A stretch of 7,262 nt of DNA from Oscillospiraceae bacterium (GCA_009785015.1 WQXD01000187.1:1-7262), one strand, 5' to 3'; numbered from the stretch's first letter, positions 1-6,858 are shown. Numbers and translations are program-made. The notes: a model not told the origin generated them from the letters alone.

Positions 1-7
1 ACATTAT

Positions 8-36
8 ATTATATCACAAATCGTTGCTCTTGTCAA
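8..36 (-). promoter_or_regulatory. Consensus sigma-70-type promoter reading left out of the window
   Basis: Read on the minus strand, TTGACA (31-36) is followed by exactly 17 bp and then TATAAT (8-13). Both hexamers match the consensus perfectly, and a second TATAAT overlaps at 3-8. The start of transcription would fall at or just beyond the left edge, so the gene it serves lies outside the window on the same strand as the hydrolase operon. The promoter sits about 105 bp past the end of the last hydrolase gene. The next unit therefore has its own promoter and need not rely on read-through. Confidence 0.8.
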
Positions 37-71
37 ACGTTTTTCTACGCTTTCGAAAATATTTTTTCCTT

Positions 72-114
72 GCGCCTTATATCCCCATTGCTAAAGCAAG
101 GGGTCTTACGGCGC
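72..114. other. Extended hairpin after the hydrolase operon
   Basis: An inner stem CCCC-A-TTGC / GCAA-GGGG (83-103, loop TAAA, one bulged A) sits inside an outer stem GCGCC (72-76) / GGCGC (110-114), with unpaired TTATAT and TCTTAC between them. It lies 27 bp past the stop of the leftward operon, so it could end transcription or protect the 3' end. On the minus strand, however, it is followed by an A-rich stretch rather than a T run, so it is not a standard intrinsic terminator. Its shape also recalls the imperfect hairpins at the ends of IS200/IS605-type elements. No transposase or TnpB coding sequence is visible. Confidence 0.5.
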
Positions 115-140
115 TCTCGATAAAAATTTGAAACCTCATT

Positions 141-1703
141 TCAACAAATTTCCGCGGGGGCAAAACTATTTCCGTCTTCGCTTATTTTAAGAACCAATGT
201 GCGGTCTTTGAATCTGTACACCATTTCGCCCTCGTTTCCCAACAATGGCTTTACGGCGGCGTAAACTTCGCCGCTTGCCATATCGTCGGTTATTATCCAT
301 CTGCCCTTGCCGTCCGCGAACTCCGAAGTGCCTTTGTTGTATAAAGCCGCAAATTCGACGGGAGCAAACCTTTTGCCCGCAACTGCGGTAAGCCCGTTTT
401 CCTTCACCATCGCGGAAACGGATTTCAGGGTAGTTTCGCTTATGGTCAGCCCGCACAAAAATGCGAGTTCAAGAGTTTCAAGGTCTTCTAAGCCGACGTT
501 TTCGTCGTAGACGACAGGCGAATTGCAGGGCGCGAAAGAACGGTGCGGAATATTTGCCTCCGGTTTATAATAATTCCAGCAGAGCGCGTCGGTTGATGTG
601 GTTCCGTGTGTGATTGTATGCCACGCTTTCAGCCATTCCCGCGTCATTTCGTTGGATTTCAGCGTATACGATCCCAATAGTTTTTCGGGCCAGTACGAGC
701 CGTCGTTTTGTCCCCCGTCGGTGTCGTCGAACCTGATTACGGCGACTGACGGCATATAGTCGCGGTGCGTATATGTCCTTTTGTTGTTTTTGAGATATTC
801 GCCGGAAAACCATTCCACCGTTTCGCCGTGCCTGCTCAACACGTCGGCCCCATCCCGATTTGAATAAAGCGAACCTTCGTATGATAAATTTTCGACATAG
901 GCTTTATCGCAGCCGATCAGATACGCGAAAATCATGTTGTATTTCAGTTCTTCGGGGCTGTGGCCGGGATAGTCGCCGAGATGCCAGAGGTCTATGCAAG
1001 TCCAGAGTTCCCTTCCGTACTGCCGCGCCGCGCCCAGCGCCATCACCGCCCAGATGTTCGACCAGCTTTCTTTCAGCTGTTTGTATGCCGGGGTAAATCC
1101 CATACTCGCGAATGCGTGAAATAATGCCGGCCAGACGTGTTCCGTAATCAAATACGGCGTTCCCTTTTGAAAATAGCCGTCGGCAACGCGCGCGCCGTAC
1201 TCGACGAATCCGTCAAAAGCCTGTTGAAAACTTTTTTCGTTTGTGTCCGAAAAGAATGGCATGTCGTTTTTTTTGCCGTTTTCCCATATCCAATTGCGGT
1301 TTATCTGCATATGCTCCGCTTCGTCATATACGACGCCCGCGAAATACGGCGACGAGTTATACGCCGCCAATACTTTGTCCGGGAATCTGAAGTAATGGCA
1401 GCCGTCTTCGCCGTTTGCCCAATCGTGACCGTCGGGACCTACCACTTTCGGGAACCAATTGGCTATTTCCACGTTGCAAAGAAAATATATGCCGTTTTTT
1501 TCGCACTGTTTCATTGCGATTCCGGCTTTTTGTTCTTCTGCCTCAACAGAGCCGAATCCTTCCGTATGCCAAACAATAAACCGGGCGCCCAGCCGTTTTA
1601 AAATATCAAAGTTTATTGACCGCGGGTCACGGTCTCCGGCGTTGTCGACGCCGAACCAAAAACCGTCTGTAAAATTTCCGTTCGGATTATATTCTTTGTT
1701 CAC
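141..1703 (-). CDS. TIM-barrel protein resembling a glycoside hydrolase, family not recognised
   Basis: 520 residues, stop TGA, last gene of the operon. I do not recognise the family. The first 290 residues look like a (beta/alpha)8 barrel rich in aromatic and acidic residues at strand ends: ARFIVWHTEGFG (40-51), FLCNVEIANW (74-83), FAGVVYDEAEHM (121-132), YLITEHVWP (184-192), TCIDLWHLGDYPGH (235-248) and AYVENLSYE (268-276). E79, D127, E128, E188, D238 and E271 are candidate catalytic or sugar-binding residues; the choice is inference. Residues about 318-450 resemble the glutamine-amidotransferase-like domain seen behind the barrel in families such as GH42, and the end looks like a small beta domain. 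No signal peptide is seen, so it is probably cytoplasmic. The start is GTG: it lies 5 nt after GGAGGG and overlaps the GH31 stop as GTGA, which suggests translational coupling. The pairing with GH31 supports a role in breaking down a glycan or glycoside. Substrate unknown. Confidence 0.85.
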   Translation of the reverse strand: MNKEYNPNGNFTDGFWFGVDNAGDRDPRSINFDILKRLGARFIVWHTEGFGSVEAEEQKAGIAMKQCEKNGIYFLCNVEIANWFPKVVGPDGHDWANGEDGCHYFRFPDKVLAAYNSSPYFAGVVYDEAEHMQINRNWIWENGKKNDMPFFSDTNEKSFQQAFDGFVEYGARVADGYFQKGTPYLITEHVWPALFHAFASMGFTPAYKQLKESWSNIWAVMALGAARQYGRELWTCIDLWHLGDYPGHSPEELKYNMIFAYLIGCDKAYVENLSYEGSLYSNRDGADVLSRHGETVEWFSGEYLKNNKRTYTHRDYMPSVAVIRFDDTDGGQNDGSYWPEKLLGSYTLKSNEMTREWLKAWHTITHGTTSTDALCWNYYKPEANIPHRSFAPCNSPVVYDENVGLEDLETLELAFLCGLTISETTLKSVSAMVKENGLTAVAGKRFAPVEFAALYNKGTSEFADGKGRWIITDDMASGEVYAAVKPLLGNEGEMVYRFKDRTLVLKISEDGNSFAPAEIC

Positions 1704-3724
1704 ATTATCCCTCCGCCAATTTCTTGATTTATAATTTCTATATCGTTGGTATAGAGATTATTTTCCGTTTCGATTGTAAATTTCCCATTTTCAAATTTGA
1801 ATTTATAAATATTATATAGTCCTTTTTCAAAATCGAAACTCGCAAAGTCGTCAATATACAAACTGCCCTCCGCTTTTTCACCGTAAATCAACGGCTTTAT
1901 TTCCAATTTGCCGCCCTCGAAAACAGAGTTTATGTTTTCCAGTACGGGCAAAATCGCGCCTTCCCGCACGAACACCGGGATTTGGTCTATATCATAGGAC
2001 AATATATATTCTTTGCCGCCTTCATATTTTTTGTTCGTGAACCAGCAATACCAGCTGCCGCCCGGCAGATACAGTTTCGCTTCGAGTTGATTTGCCGTCA
2101 GCGGGTACGCTATTATATCGTCCCCGAAACTTATTCCGTTTACATATCCTTGATTTTCTTTTCCCCGGCATTCGGGATAATCCATCTGTAACGCCCGCAC
2201 CGGGGCTATCCCCTCCGTGTGATATTTATAGAACGCAGTATATAAATACGGGACAAGCGCCGTTCTCATATTCATAAATTTACGGCAGGTATCCCTCAGT
2301 TTGCCGCTTTCGGGGAGGATTTCGTTTTTCCAATTTCCGTCGTGATTATAATTTTTCCACATGGGATTCGGCATGAACCATATATTCATTTCCAATTTCG
2401 GCGAAAATATCCCCGTCAGCATACGCCTGTACAGATCGGCTTTTCCGTCCGCGGTGCGTATTTCGGGGGAATATAAAATCCCGGAAAATCCCATATTTAC
2501 GACCATGCTTATGTAATCGTTATGTTCGTACCAGTCGCTGTATAAAATAAACGGATACGGCGCGGCGTAGTTATACTGCGCCCGCACTTCGCCCCATGTC
2601 CGTTTATTTTTGCTTTTATATAAATCATAAAACGTTTTTTGATAATACACGGGCAGCATCGAGTGCATTTGTTCGCCGTCCATGCCCGAAGGAAATTTCG
2701 CGTGGTCGGGGTACGACCAGCCGCCCGTAAAGTCAGAGCCGTCGCACTCGTCGCATTTGAAGCCGGAAATACCCTCGCTCAACAGATAATCGCCGTGATA
2801 CCCGCCGTAAATTTCCCGCGCTTCTTTGATTGACAAATCGGGCACTAACCCGCCCCATACTTCATAATCTGCGGCATATGGTTCGAGAGGCTCATATATA
2901 TCGCTGTCGGGGTGAACAAAGGCATGTTCCCAAAGATTTACTTTGTAATTCATGTCCTGTAATTTTTTCAGGGTATTTTTATAGTCTCTATAACGCTCTT
3001 CGTCAAATTTATACGTGCATGAATAGGCGTGGCTATGCCAACCCGGTTCAATGCCGAAAACGCTCACGGGCATTTTTTCGTCTCTCAATAATTCAGCCAT
3101 ATTCAGCAGCTCGTTTTCGTTGAATTTCCAAAAAGCCCTGTACCATACGCCAAGCCCCCATAGCGGCGGCATTGCCCCGCCCCCGGAAAGTAAGACATAT
3201 CTCCGGCAGACATCCGCCACAGGGTCTACCCCCGAGCCGCCGTCTCCCGCGAACAAATATCCATGCATGCCTTTCACTCCGGTGATTTCGGCCGTGACCA
3301 CGCTTTTGCCCTTGCGCGGTTTGGAAGTCGCGCAGCAGAAGCATGTATAGCGCATAGTGTCCAAAATTATGCCGTAACCTTTCGTCGAGACATAGAACGG
3401 CACAGCCGAATGCGAATTGCCCATATTACCCCGCGCGTCGGCGTTTGTTTTCAGCAGGCGCTTGTGGCCCGCTTGATTTATTTTCCCGCTCTGAAGTCCG
3501 AACCCGTAGATTTCCTCGCCGTCTGAATACGGCAGGCAAAGCAATGCTCCCCTTTCTGTGACTTCCCCGGTGACAGCCGCAATGTCAATCGGCAAGGCAC
3601 AGTCCGGCAAAGCGTTCAGTTTGTCGGCTTTCGGAGGTTCGGGCATTGATTTGCCCGGCTCAAATTCTTCCCGCTCGCCGAATGTAAATTCGTATACTCC
3701 CGGATATATCTTTTGTATTTCCAT
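1700..3724 (-). CDS. Glycoside hydrolase family 31 (alpha-glycosidase)
   Basis: 674 residues from the chosen ATG, stop TGA. GH31 enzymes are retaining glycosidases that release alpha-linked sugars (glucose, xylose, galactose, GalNAc and others, by subgroup). Visible domains: an N-terminal galactose-mutarotase-like beta domain with the typical EEIYGFG (70-76) and KGYGIILDT (115-123); a (beta/alpha)8 barrel about 190-490; a C-terminal beta domain with YPLTANQLEAKLYLPGG (540-556) and PVFVREGAILPV (583-594); and a final beta segment. FKCDECDG (322-329) lines up with the nucleophile motif (FKTD in YicI), giving D325. SDWYEHND (396-403) holds the likely acid/base D397 at the usual distance. The motif details differ from classical alpha-glucosidases and alpha-xylosidases, as does EPGWHSHAY (226-234), so I do not assign a substrate. 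There is no signal peptide, so it is probably cytoplasmic. It lies 19 bp after the regulator gene and overlaps the next gene by 4 bp. Confidence 0.93.
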   Translation of the reverse strand: MEIQKIYPGVYEFTFGEREEFEPGKSMPEPPKADKLNALPDCALPIDIAAVTGEVTERGALLCLPYSDGEEIYGFGLQSGKINQAGHKRLLKTNADARGNMGNSHSAVPFYVSTKGYGIILDTMRYTCFCCATSKPRKGKSVVTAEITGVKGMHGYLFAGDGGSGVDPVADVCRRYVLLSGGGAMPPLWGLGVWYRAFWKFNENELLNMAELLRDEKMPVSVFGIEPGWHSHAYSCTYKFDEERYRDYKNTLKKLQDMNYKVNLWEHAFVHPDSDIYEPLEPYAADYEVWGGLVPDLSIKEAREIYGGYHGDYLLSEGISGFKCDECDGSDFTGGWSYPDHAKFPSGMDGEQMHSMLPVYYQKTFYDLYKSKNKRTWGEVRAQYNYAAPYPFILYSDWYEHNDYISMVVNMGFSGILYSPEIRTADGKADLYRRMLTGIFSPKLEMNIWFMPNPMWKNYNHDGNWKNEILPESGKLRDTCRKFMNMRTALVPYLYTAFYKYHTEGIAPVRALQMDYPECRGKENQGYVNGISFGDDIIAYPLTANQLEAKLYLPGGSWYCWFTNKKYEGGKEYILSYDIDQIPVFVREGAILPVLENINSVFEGGKLEIKPLIYGEKAEGSLYIDDFASFDFEKGLYNIYKFKFENGKFTIETENNLYTNDIEIINQEIGGGIM
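1709..1714 (-). promoter_or_regulatory. Ribosome binding site that decides the GTG start of the third operon gene
   Basis: GGAGGG on the minus strand lies 5 nt before the GTG at 1703-1701 and sits inside the last codons of the GH31 gene. An ATG at 1705-1703 is out of frame with the hydrolase-like protein: it is the last sense codon of GH31, directly before its TGA. The GTG is therefore the start that fits both the frame and the spacing. Confidence 0.75.
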
Positions 3725-3732
3725 ATACATTT

Positions 3733-3737
3733 CTCCT
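3733..3737 (-). promoter_or_regulatory. Ribosome binding site that decides the GH31 start
   Basis: AGGAG on the minus strand is 8 nt before the ATG at 3724-3722. The frame also has ATGs at 3757 and 3730. The first overlaps the regulator gene and has no good site; the second is only 2 nt from AGGAG, which is too close. The 3724 start gives a protein beginning MEIQKIYPG and leaves a 19-bp gap after the regulator stop. Confidence 0.75.
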
Positions 3738-3743
3738 GTATTT

Positions 3744-5243
3744 TTATTGTAAATCATTAAGTTGTTCCGGTAATTTATATGTGCGGTTGCGGTTATTTCC
3801 TAACGAAATGAGCGCGCCATCAATAACAAGTTCAAGTAATAATTTTCGTATTCTTTGTTCTCCCACATTCAAAACATCAAGCAAATCAACGCTTTTTATT
3901 ATACCATGTTGTTTGGCAAATTCAAGAACTGCATTCTTTTGATTTTTTGATTTTGTCGTTTCGCTTTTATCGCTACTTTTTATCGCTACTTTTTTATCGC
4001 TACTTTTTATCGCTACTTTTTTGATTGGCAGTTTTAAAATTGTACGGTCAGGCTCGAATAGTTCGGAATATAATGGTACGCCGAAATTCTGCTCTTTCCA
4101 TGTCTTGTAGATATTAGGTATTCCGCTGCCCGCGCGTTCGCCAATATCGAGGAGATTGAACATTTTCATTATGACGGAATTTCTCGGTTCTGATACCCCG
4201 CCGCTCAGTGCTTCATCAAGACTTATTCTGAATCCGCCGGGATTTTCAAAAATTATTTCGTTTAAATTATTCCTTATGACAAGGCCTCTTGTGCCGTAGA
4301 AGTCGGTGTTAAAAAGACTATTTGCGAGAGCTTCCCGCATTGTTTTATGCACAGGTGTATCATCTATCCGGTCTCGTCCGTTTTCGATTTTAAACGGTAT
4401 TTTTATATTAGGGTTTTGTATTAGTTTGTTATATGTTTTATAGAAAAAATCATATAGGTTTCCGCTCCATTCACCCGATGTGGATATGATTCTATCCGTC
4501 CACCGTGTCGAAGCATCGAAGTGTTCCTGATAATCAAGAAAATAATGCGGATATTCACGCACGATTTCATATTCAAATCCAAACATCAAAAGTCCTGCTG
4601 CTGTCGGGTATTTTTTATCATCTTCGCTTATACCGACTGCCCCTAATTTTTGCAGAAATTCAATATCCTCTAATTCTTCCCAAACATGACCCAGCCGGGT
4701 GATTTTCATGCGATTGCGGTAACGGTGTACGCTATCATAATCAAACACATCAAATGACATTTTATCCAGTACGAGCATATCCTGTGTTTTATTGCCGTTA
4801 TCACGAATCATCGCCTGCACCATTTCTTTGCTGCAATGATAATCGCCTTCGCCGTTTCTGCGGTAAGTTTCATTATATGGTTTTTCGTTTAAATATATAG
4901 GTTTCAATGTTCTGTCTGCACGAGGAACTTCAATAACAATGATACGTTTATTTTCAACTTCAAAAATTTGAACGTGTCTGTCAAACAGAATATTAAAACT
5001 TACTTTTTGAGAATTATTTACAATATTCCAAAAATCGGCAATCAATTTTTCAGGGTTTAATAATCCCACGATATTCAGCGTCTTGTCCGGGTTTTCATCA
5101 ACGCCAAGCAGAATCAAACCGCCGTCGGTGTTTGCGAAAGCGGAGTAGGTTTCCCATATACTATGCGGCAGACCTCCAGTCGCTTTTTTTACTTCTAATT
5201 TATTATTTTCTTTATAGGTATTGAATTTATCAAAATCAATCAT
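3744..5243 (-). CDS. AlbA_2 (Schlafen-type) / GHKL-like / winged-helix protein, probable regulator
   Basis: 499 residues, stop TAA, first gene of the operon. The N-terminal part is an AlbA_2 domain: KLEVKKA (15-21), FANTDGGLILLGVDE (36-50) and YRRNGEGDY (127-135). Residues about 299-384 match the C-terminal ATPase-like module common behind AlbA_2 (HATPase_c_4): HKTMREALANSLFNTDF (299-315), FENPGGF (332-338) and GERAGSGIPNIYKTW (368-382). A charged linker with a tandem repeat KVAIKSSDK x2 (409-426) leads to a winged helix (about 437-490). Such proteins are often mislabelled RecG-like helicases, but no helicase motifs are present. Family members are thought to act as nucleic-acid-binding regulators, and some are tied to phage defence. 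Being first in an operon with two hydrolases, it more likely regulates sugar use (inference). AGGAGG plus AAGGTGA precede the ATG, the latter by 7 nt. By eye the gene is more AT-rich than the two hydrolase genes, so it may have a different history. Confidence 0.9.
   Translation of the reverse strand: MIDFDKFNTYKENNKLEVKKATGGLPHSIWETYSAFANTDGGLILLGVDENPDKTLNIVGLLNPEKLIADFWNIVNNSQKVSFNILFDRHVQIFEVENKRIIVIEVPRADRTLKPIYLNEKPYNETYRRNGEGDYHCSKEMVQAMIRDNGNKTQDMLVLDKMSFDVFDYDSVHRYRNRMKITRLGHVWEELEDIEFLQKLGAVGISEDDKKYPTAAGLLMFGFEYEIVREYPHYFLDYQEHFDASTRWTDRIISTSGEWSGNLYDFFYKTYNKLIQNPNIKIPFKIENGRDRIDDTPVHKTMREALANSLFNTDFYGTRGLVIRNNLNEIIFENPGGFRISLDEALSGGVSEPRNSVIMKMFNLLDIGERAGSGIPNIYKTWKEQNFGVPLYSELFEPDRTILKLPIKKVAIKSSDKKVAIKSSDKSETTKSKNQKNAVLEFAKQHGIIKSVDLLDVLNVGEQRIRKLLLELVIDGALISLGNNRNRTYKLPEQLNDLQ
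3969..4022. repeat. Four tandem 13/14-nt repeats inside the regulator gene
   Basis: The core ATCGCTAC (plus strand) starts at 3969, 3982, 3996 and 4009, that is at 13, 14 and 13 bp intervals, separated by runs of five or six T and ending in six T (4017-4022). Read as coding (minus) strand, two units of 13+14 make 27 bp, which encodes nine residues twice. Within each nine residues the same core is read in two frames, first as V-A-I-K and then as S-S-D-K. The tract lies in the linker just before the winged helix. Gain or loss of a single unit would shift the frame. Confidence 0.95.
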
Positions 5244-5271
5244 TATATATTCACCTTCCTCCTGTGATTAT

Positions 5272-5300
5272 ATTATAACAAAAAATACGGGATTAGGCAA
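5272..5300 (-). promoter_or_regulatory. Extended -10 promoter of the regulator-hydrolase operon
   Basis: On the minus strand, TTGCCT (5295-5300, 4 of 6 matches) is followed by 17 bp and a perfect TATAAT (5272-5277) preceded by TGT, which gives an extended -10. A second TATAAT lies at 5267-5272 without a well-spaced -35. Transcription would begin near 5265, leaving a leader of only about 20 nt before the ATG at 5243. There is thus no room for a riboswitch, and control is more likely at initiation. Confidence 0.75.
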
Positions 5301-5301
5301 G

Positions 5302-5317
5302 TATTTTGCTTAAAATA
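5302..5317. promoter_or_regulatory. Inverted repeat abutting the -35 of the operon promoter
   Basis: TATTTT-GCTT-AAAATA is a 6-bp perfect inverted repeat starting one base upstream of the -35 hexamer. A protein bound here would touch RNA polymerase. It may be an operator, but an AT-rich inverted repeat of this size can arise by chance. Confidence 0.35.
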
Positions 5318-5323
5318 TTTTGT

Positions 5324-5339
5324 ATGTTTTCAAAAACAT
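5324..5339. promoter_or_regulatory. 16-bp palindrome upstream of the operon promoter
   Basis: ATGTTTT-CA-AAAACAT is perfectly palindromic, with 7-bp arms and a 2-bp centre. It lies about 60-75 bp upstream of the predicted transcription start, where activator sites are common. It could be the site for the AlbA_2/winged-helix protein (autoregulation) or for an unlinked sugar regulator. No other copy was seen in the window. Confidence 0.45.
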
Positions 5340-5432
5340 GGACGCATATACCGAAATAAAATTTAAACAGCGTACCGCTTATGTTTTATGGTATTTCTGA
5401 ATCACATACGGGAATTTTGTTTAAAAAGCATC

Positions 5433-5467
5433 AAAATTTTACCCAATAGGGCGTAGCGGAAAATTTT
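5433..5467. other. Inverted repeat with two AAAATTTT octamers in the divergent spacer
   Basis: AAAATTTT occurs at 5433-5440 and 5460-5467. Between them CCC-AATA-GGG (5442-5451) forms a small stem, so the whole can fold with an unequal right arm. It lies 60-95 bp upstream of the membrane-protein ATG. No clear promoter was found for that gene. The best pair is TTTTCA (5464-5469), 17 bp, TATAGA (5487-5492), each 4 of 6 matches, so this element may overlap the -35. Another short dyad, AGCG-TAC-CGCT, lies at 5369-5379. Nothing else is evident in the 5244-5526 spacer. Confidence 0.3.
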
Positions 5468-5526
5468 CAGATATATTAAAATATATTATAGATTTTACCG
5501 AAAAAATTCATAACGGAGGAAAATAA

Positions 5527-6804
5527 ATGCTGAGAAATAATTTACTTGAAGAGGGTTACCATTTTAAAATGATCGAACCTAAAAAAGCAATAATAAACCT
5601 GATATGGGCCACTTGGTTCTTGCTTTTAATGGCTCCGGTAATTTTGATCTATTTGGTGATATATAGCGGCAATACGGAAAATATTGCGCTGCCATATATC
5701 GATTTTCCCATAATCGTTATAAATATTATGTTTGTGGCAATGCCTGTAATATATTTGATTTTGAAAGAAATATTGACTTCGCTTTTTTGCGCCGAGCGAA
5801 ACAGAAATATAGAAATGAAACTTCACGCGGCTACGGATATGCCGATAAATGCCCAAAGGGAAGCTTTCAAAACGTGGCAATTGATTTTAATACATTCGAT
5901 TCCGTTTATTTTCGTATATCCGTTATTATTTATAATAACCGTAATATCGGGGGCAAACGTAAATTTATTTATTGTCGAGGCTGTCATGTCGTTTTTGATT
6001 TCATTTGACTTAACTCTCGCGGTGTATATTTTGTTTGCAAAAACACGGCACGACGCGAATTATATCGCTTTGAACAGCCATATATACAGCTTTACTTTAT
6101 ACTCCAGAAATCATGAATATATCGAATGCGAAAAATATATAGACAAAATAAAAAATAAACTGACAAATATGAGCAGAACTATCGAGCCACCTCCGAAAAT
6201 CAAAAAAATCGGCGGTTCGGTAATTTTGGCGGGATTGATTGTGTCGTTTATAATTAATCGTTTTGCTTTACCCGACGATAAAATTTTCGGAATTGCCTCT
6301 GCCGACCCTTCAGACAGCTATAATATAACGGACGCCGTCAGGGTAAGCGCGTATATATGCAACGATAATGACGCTGTTTATGCGCTTGAACGGTTGAAAA
6401 TAAACGAAGCCGGGCTAATGGCCCCCATGACAATAACGGAGATAGAAGAATCCGGTCTATATCTTGAAATCAACGGAACAAGAGAAATAATCGACAGAAT
6501 CGAAATAATTTCCGAAGATATGGTTTTATCCCATACCAGAGTACCGTACAGCGGAAATATTACGGTTTTTCCTGTGAATGTTGAAGCGGGGAAAGAGTAT
6601 TATTTGCATATATTGGGATATAGGGATGAATTATCGGGTTATCCGCGTATAATGGCGAGCTTGAAATTGGTCGTATTAGAAAGTCAGATACAGCCAAAAG
6701 AAAATCATTCGGAGTATAATACATATAGTGTTTCAATAGAATTGTTTTCATATAATATGACCGATACTGATAGGATTATGTATGATATTGATGAAGATTA
6801 TTAA
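5527..6804 (+). CDS. Membrane protein with five predicted helices and an outside C-terminal domain, unknown function
   Basis: 425 residues; the ATG lies 7 nt after GGAGG (5515-5519), a strong start. I recognise no family. Hydrophobic segments at about 22-48, 61-83, 118-142, 146-171 and 229-247 predict five membrane helices. Positive residues cluster in the N-terminus, in 84-117 (AERNRN, REAFK) and in 172-228 (KTRH, KYIDKIKNK, KIKK). By the positive-inside rule, the N-terminus and these two loops are cytoplasmic, and the C-terminal 175 residues lie outside. That outer domain alternates beta-like stretches (ITVFPVNVEAGKEYYLHIL, 345-363; SLKLVVLES, 378-386) and may be an immunoglobulin-like sandwich (inference). 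It is strongly acidic at the end (DIDEDY). It is transcribed away from the hydrolase operon and is AT-rich. No link in function to its neighbours can be shown. Confidence 0.85.
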   Translation: MLRNNLLEEGYHFKMIEPKKAIINLIWATWFLLLMAPVILIYLVIYSGNTENIALPYIDFPIIVINIMFVAMPVIYLILKEILTSLFCAERNRNIEMKLHAATDMPINAQREAFKTWQLILIHSIPFIFVYPLLFIITVISGANVNLFIVEAVMSFLISFDLTLAVYILFAKTRHDANYIALNSHIYSFTLYSRNHEYIECEKYIDKIKNKLTNMSRTIEPPPKIKKIGGSVILAGLIVSFIINRFALPDDKIFGIASADPSDSYNITDAVRVSAYICNDNDAVYALERLKINEAGLMAPMTITEIEESGLYLEINGTREIIDRIEIISEDMVLSHTRVPYSGNITVFPVNVEAGKEYYLHILGYRDELSGYPRIMASLKLVVLESQIQPKENHSEYNTYSVSIELFSYNMTDTDRIMYDIDEDY

Positions 6805-6858
6805 TTAATTTATGCGTTCTTGCTGACACTGTATAAATCTTCGCCCGCAAATGAAATA

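Noticed and set aside
1137..1601. A 154-codon plus-strand open frame inside the third operon gene
   Set aside because: It is antisense to a well-supported coding frame, has a composition typical of shadow frames, and lacks a ribosome binding site.
3725..3757. An earlier GH31 start at 3757, overlapping the regulator gene
   Set aside because: There is no ribosome binding site at a suitable distance. AGGAG at 3733-3737 points to the ATG at 3724.
3770..3850. A possible internal promoter for GH31 (TTAGGA, 18 bp, TATAAA on the minus strand)
   Set aside because: The -35 has only three matches and lies inside coding sequence. The gene spacing already explains expression by co-transcription.
3969..4022. 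CRISPR-like array
   Set aside because: The units are 13/14 bp with no spacers and lie inside a coding frame; they are a tandem repeat.
3744..5243. RecG-type ATP-dependent DNA helicase
   Set aside because: Such labels are common for this architecture, but no Walker A, DEAD/DEAH-like box or other helicase motifs are seen.
5244..5526. Riboswitch or T-box in the divergent spacer
   Set aside because: The leftward leader is only about 20 nt long, and the rightward side shows no recognisable conserved aptamer or terminator/antiterminator pair.
6560..6751. Minus-strand 63-codon frame inside the membrane-protein gene
   Set aside because: It is a shadow of the rightward gene, which has a strong start and coherent membrane helices.
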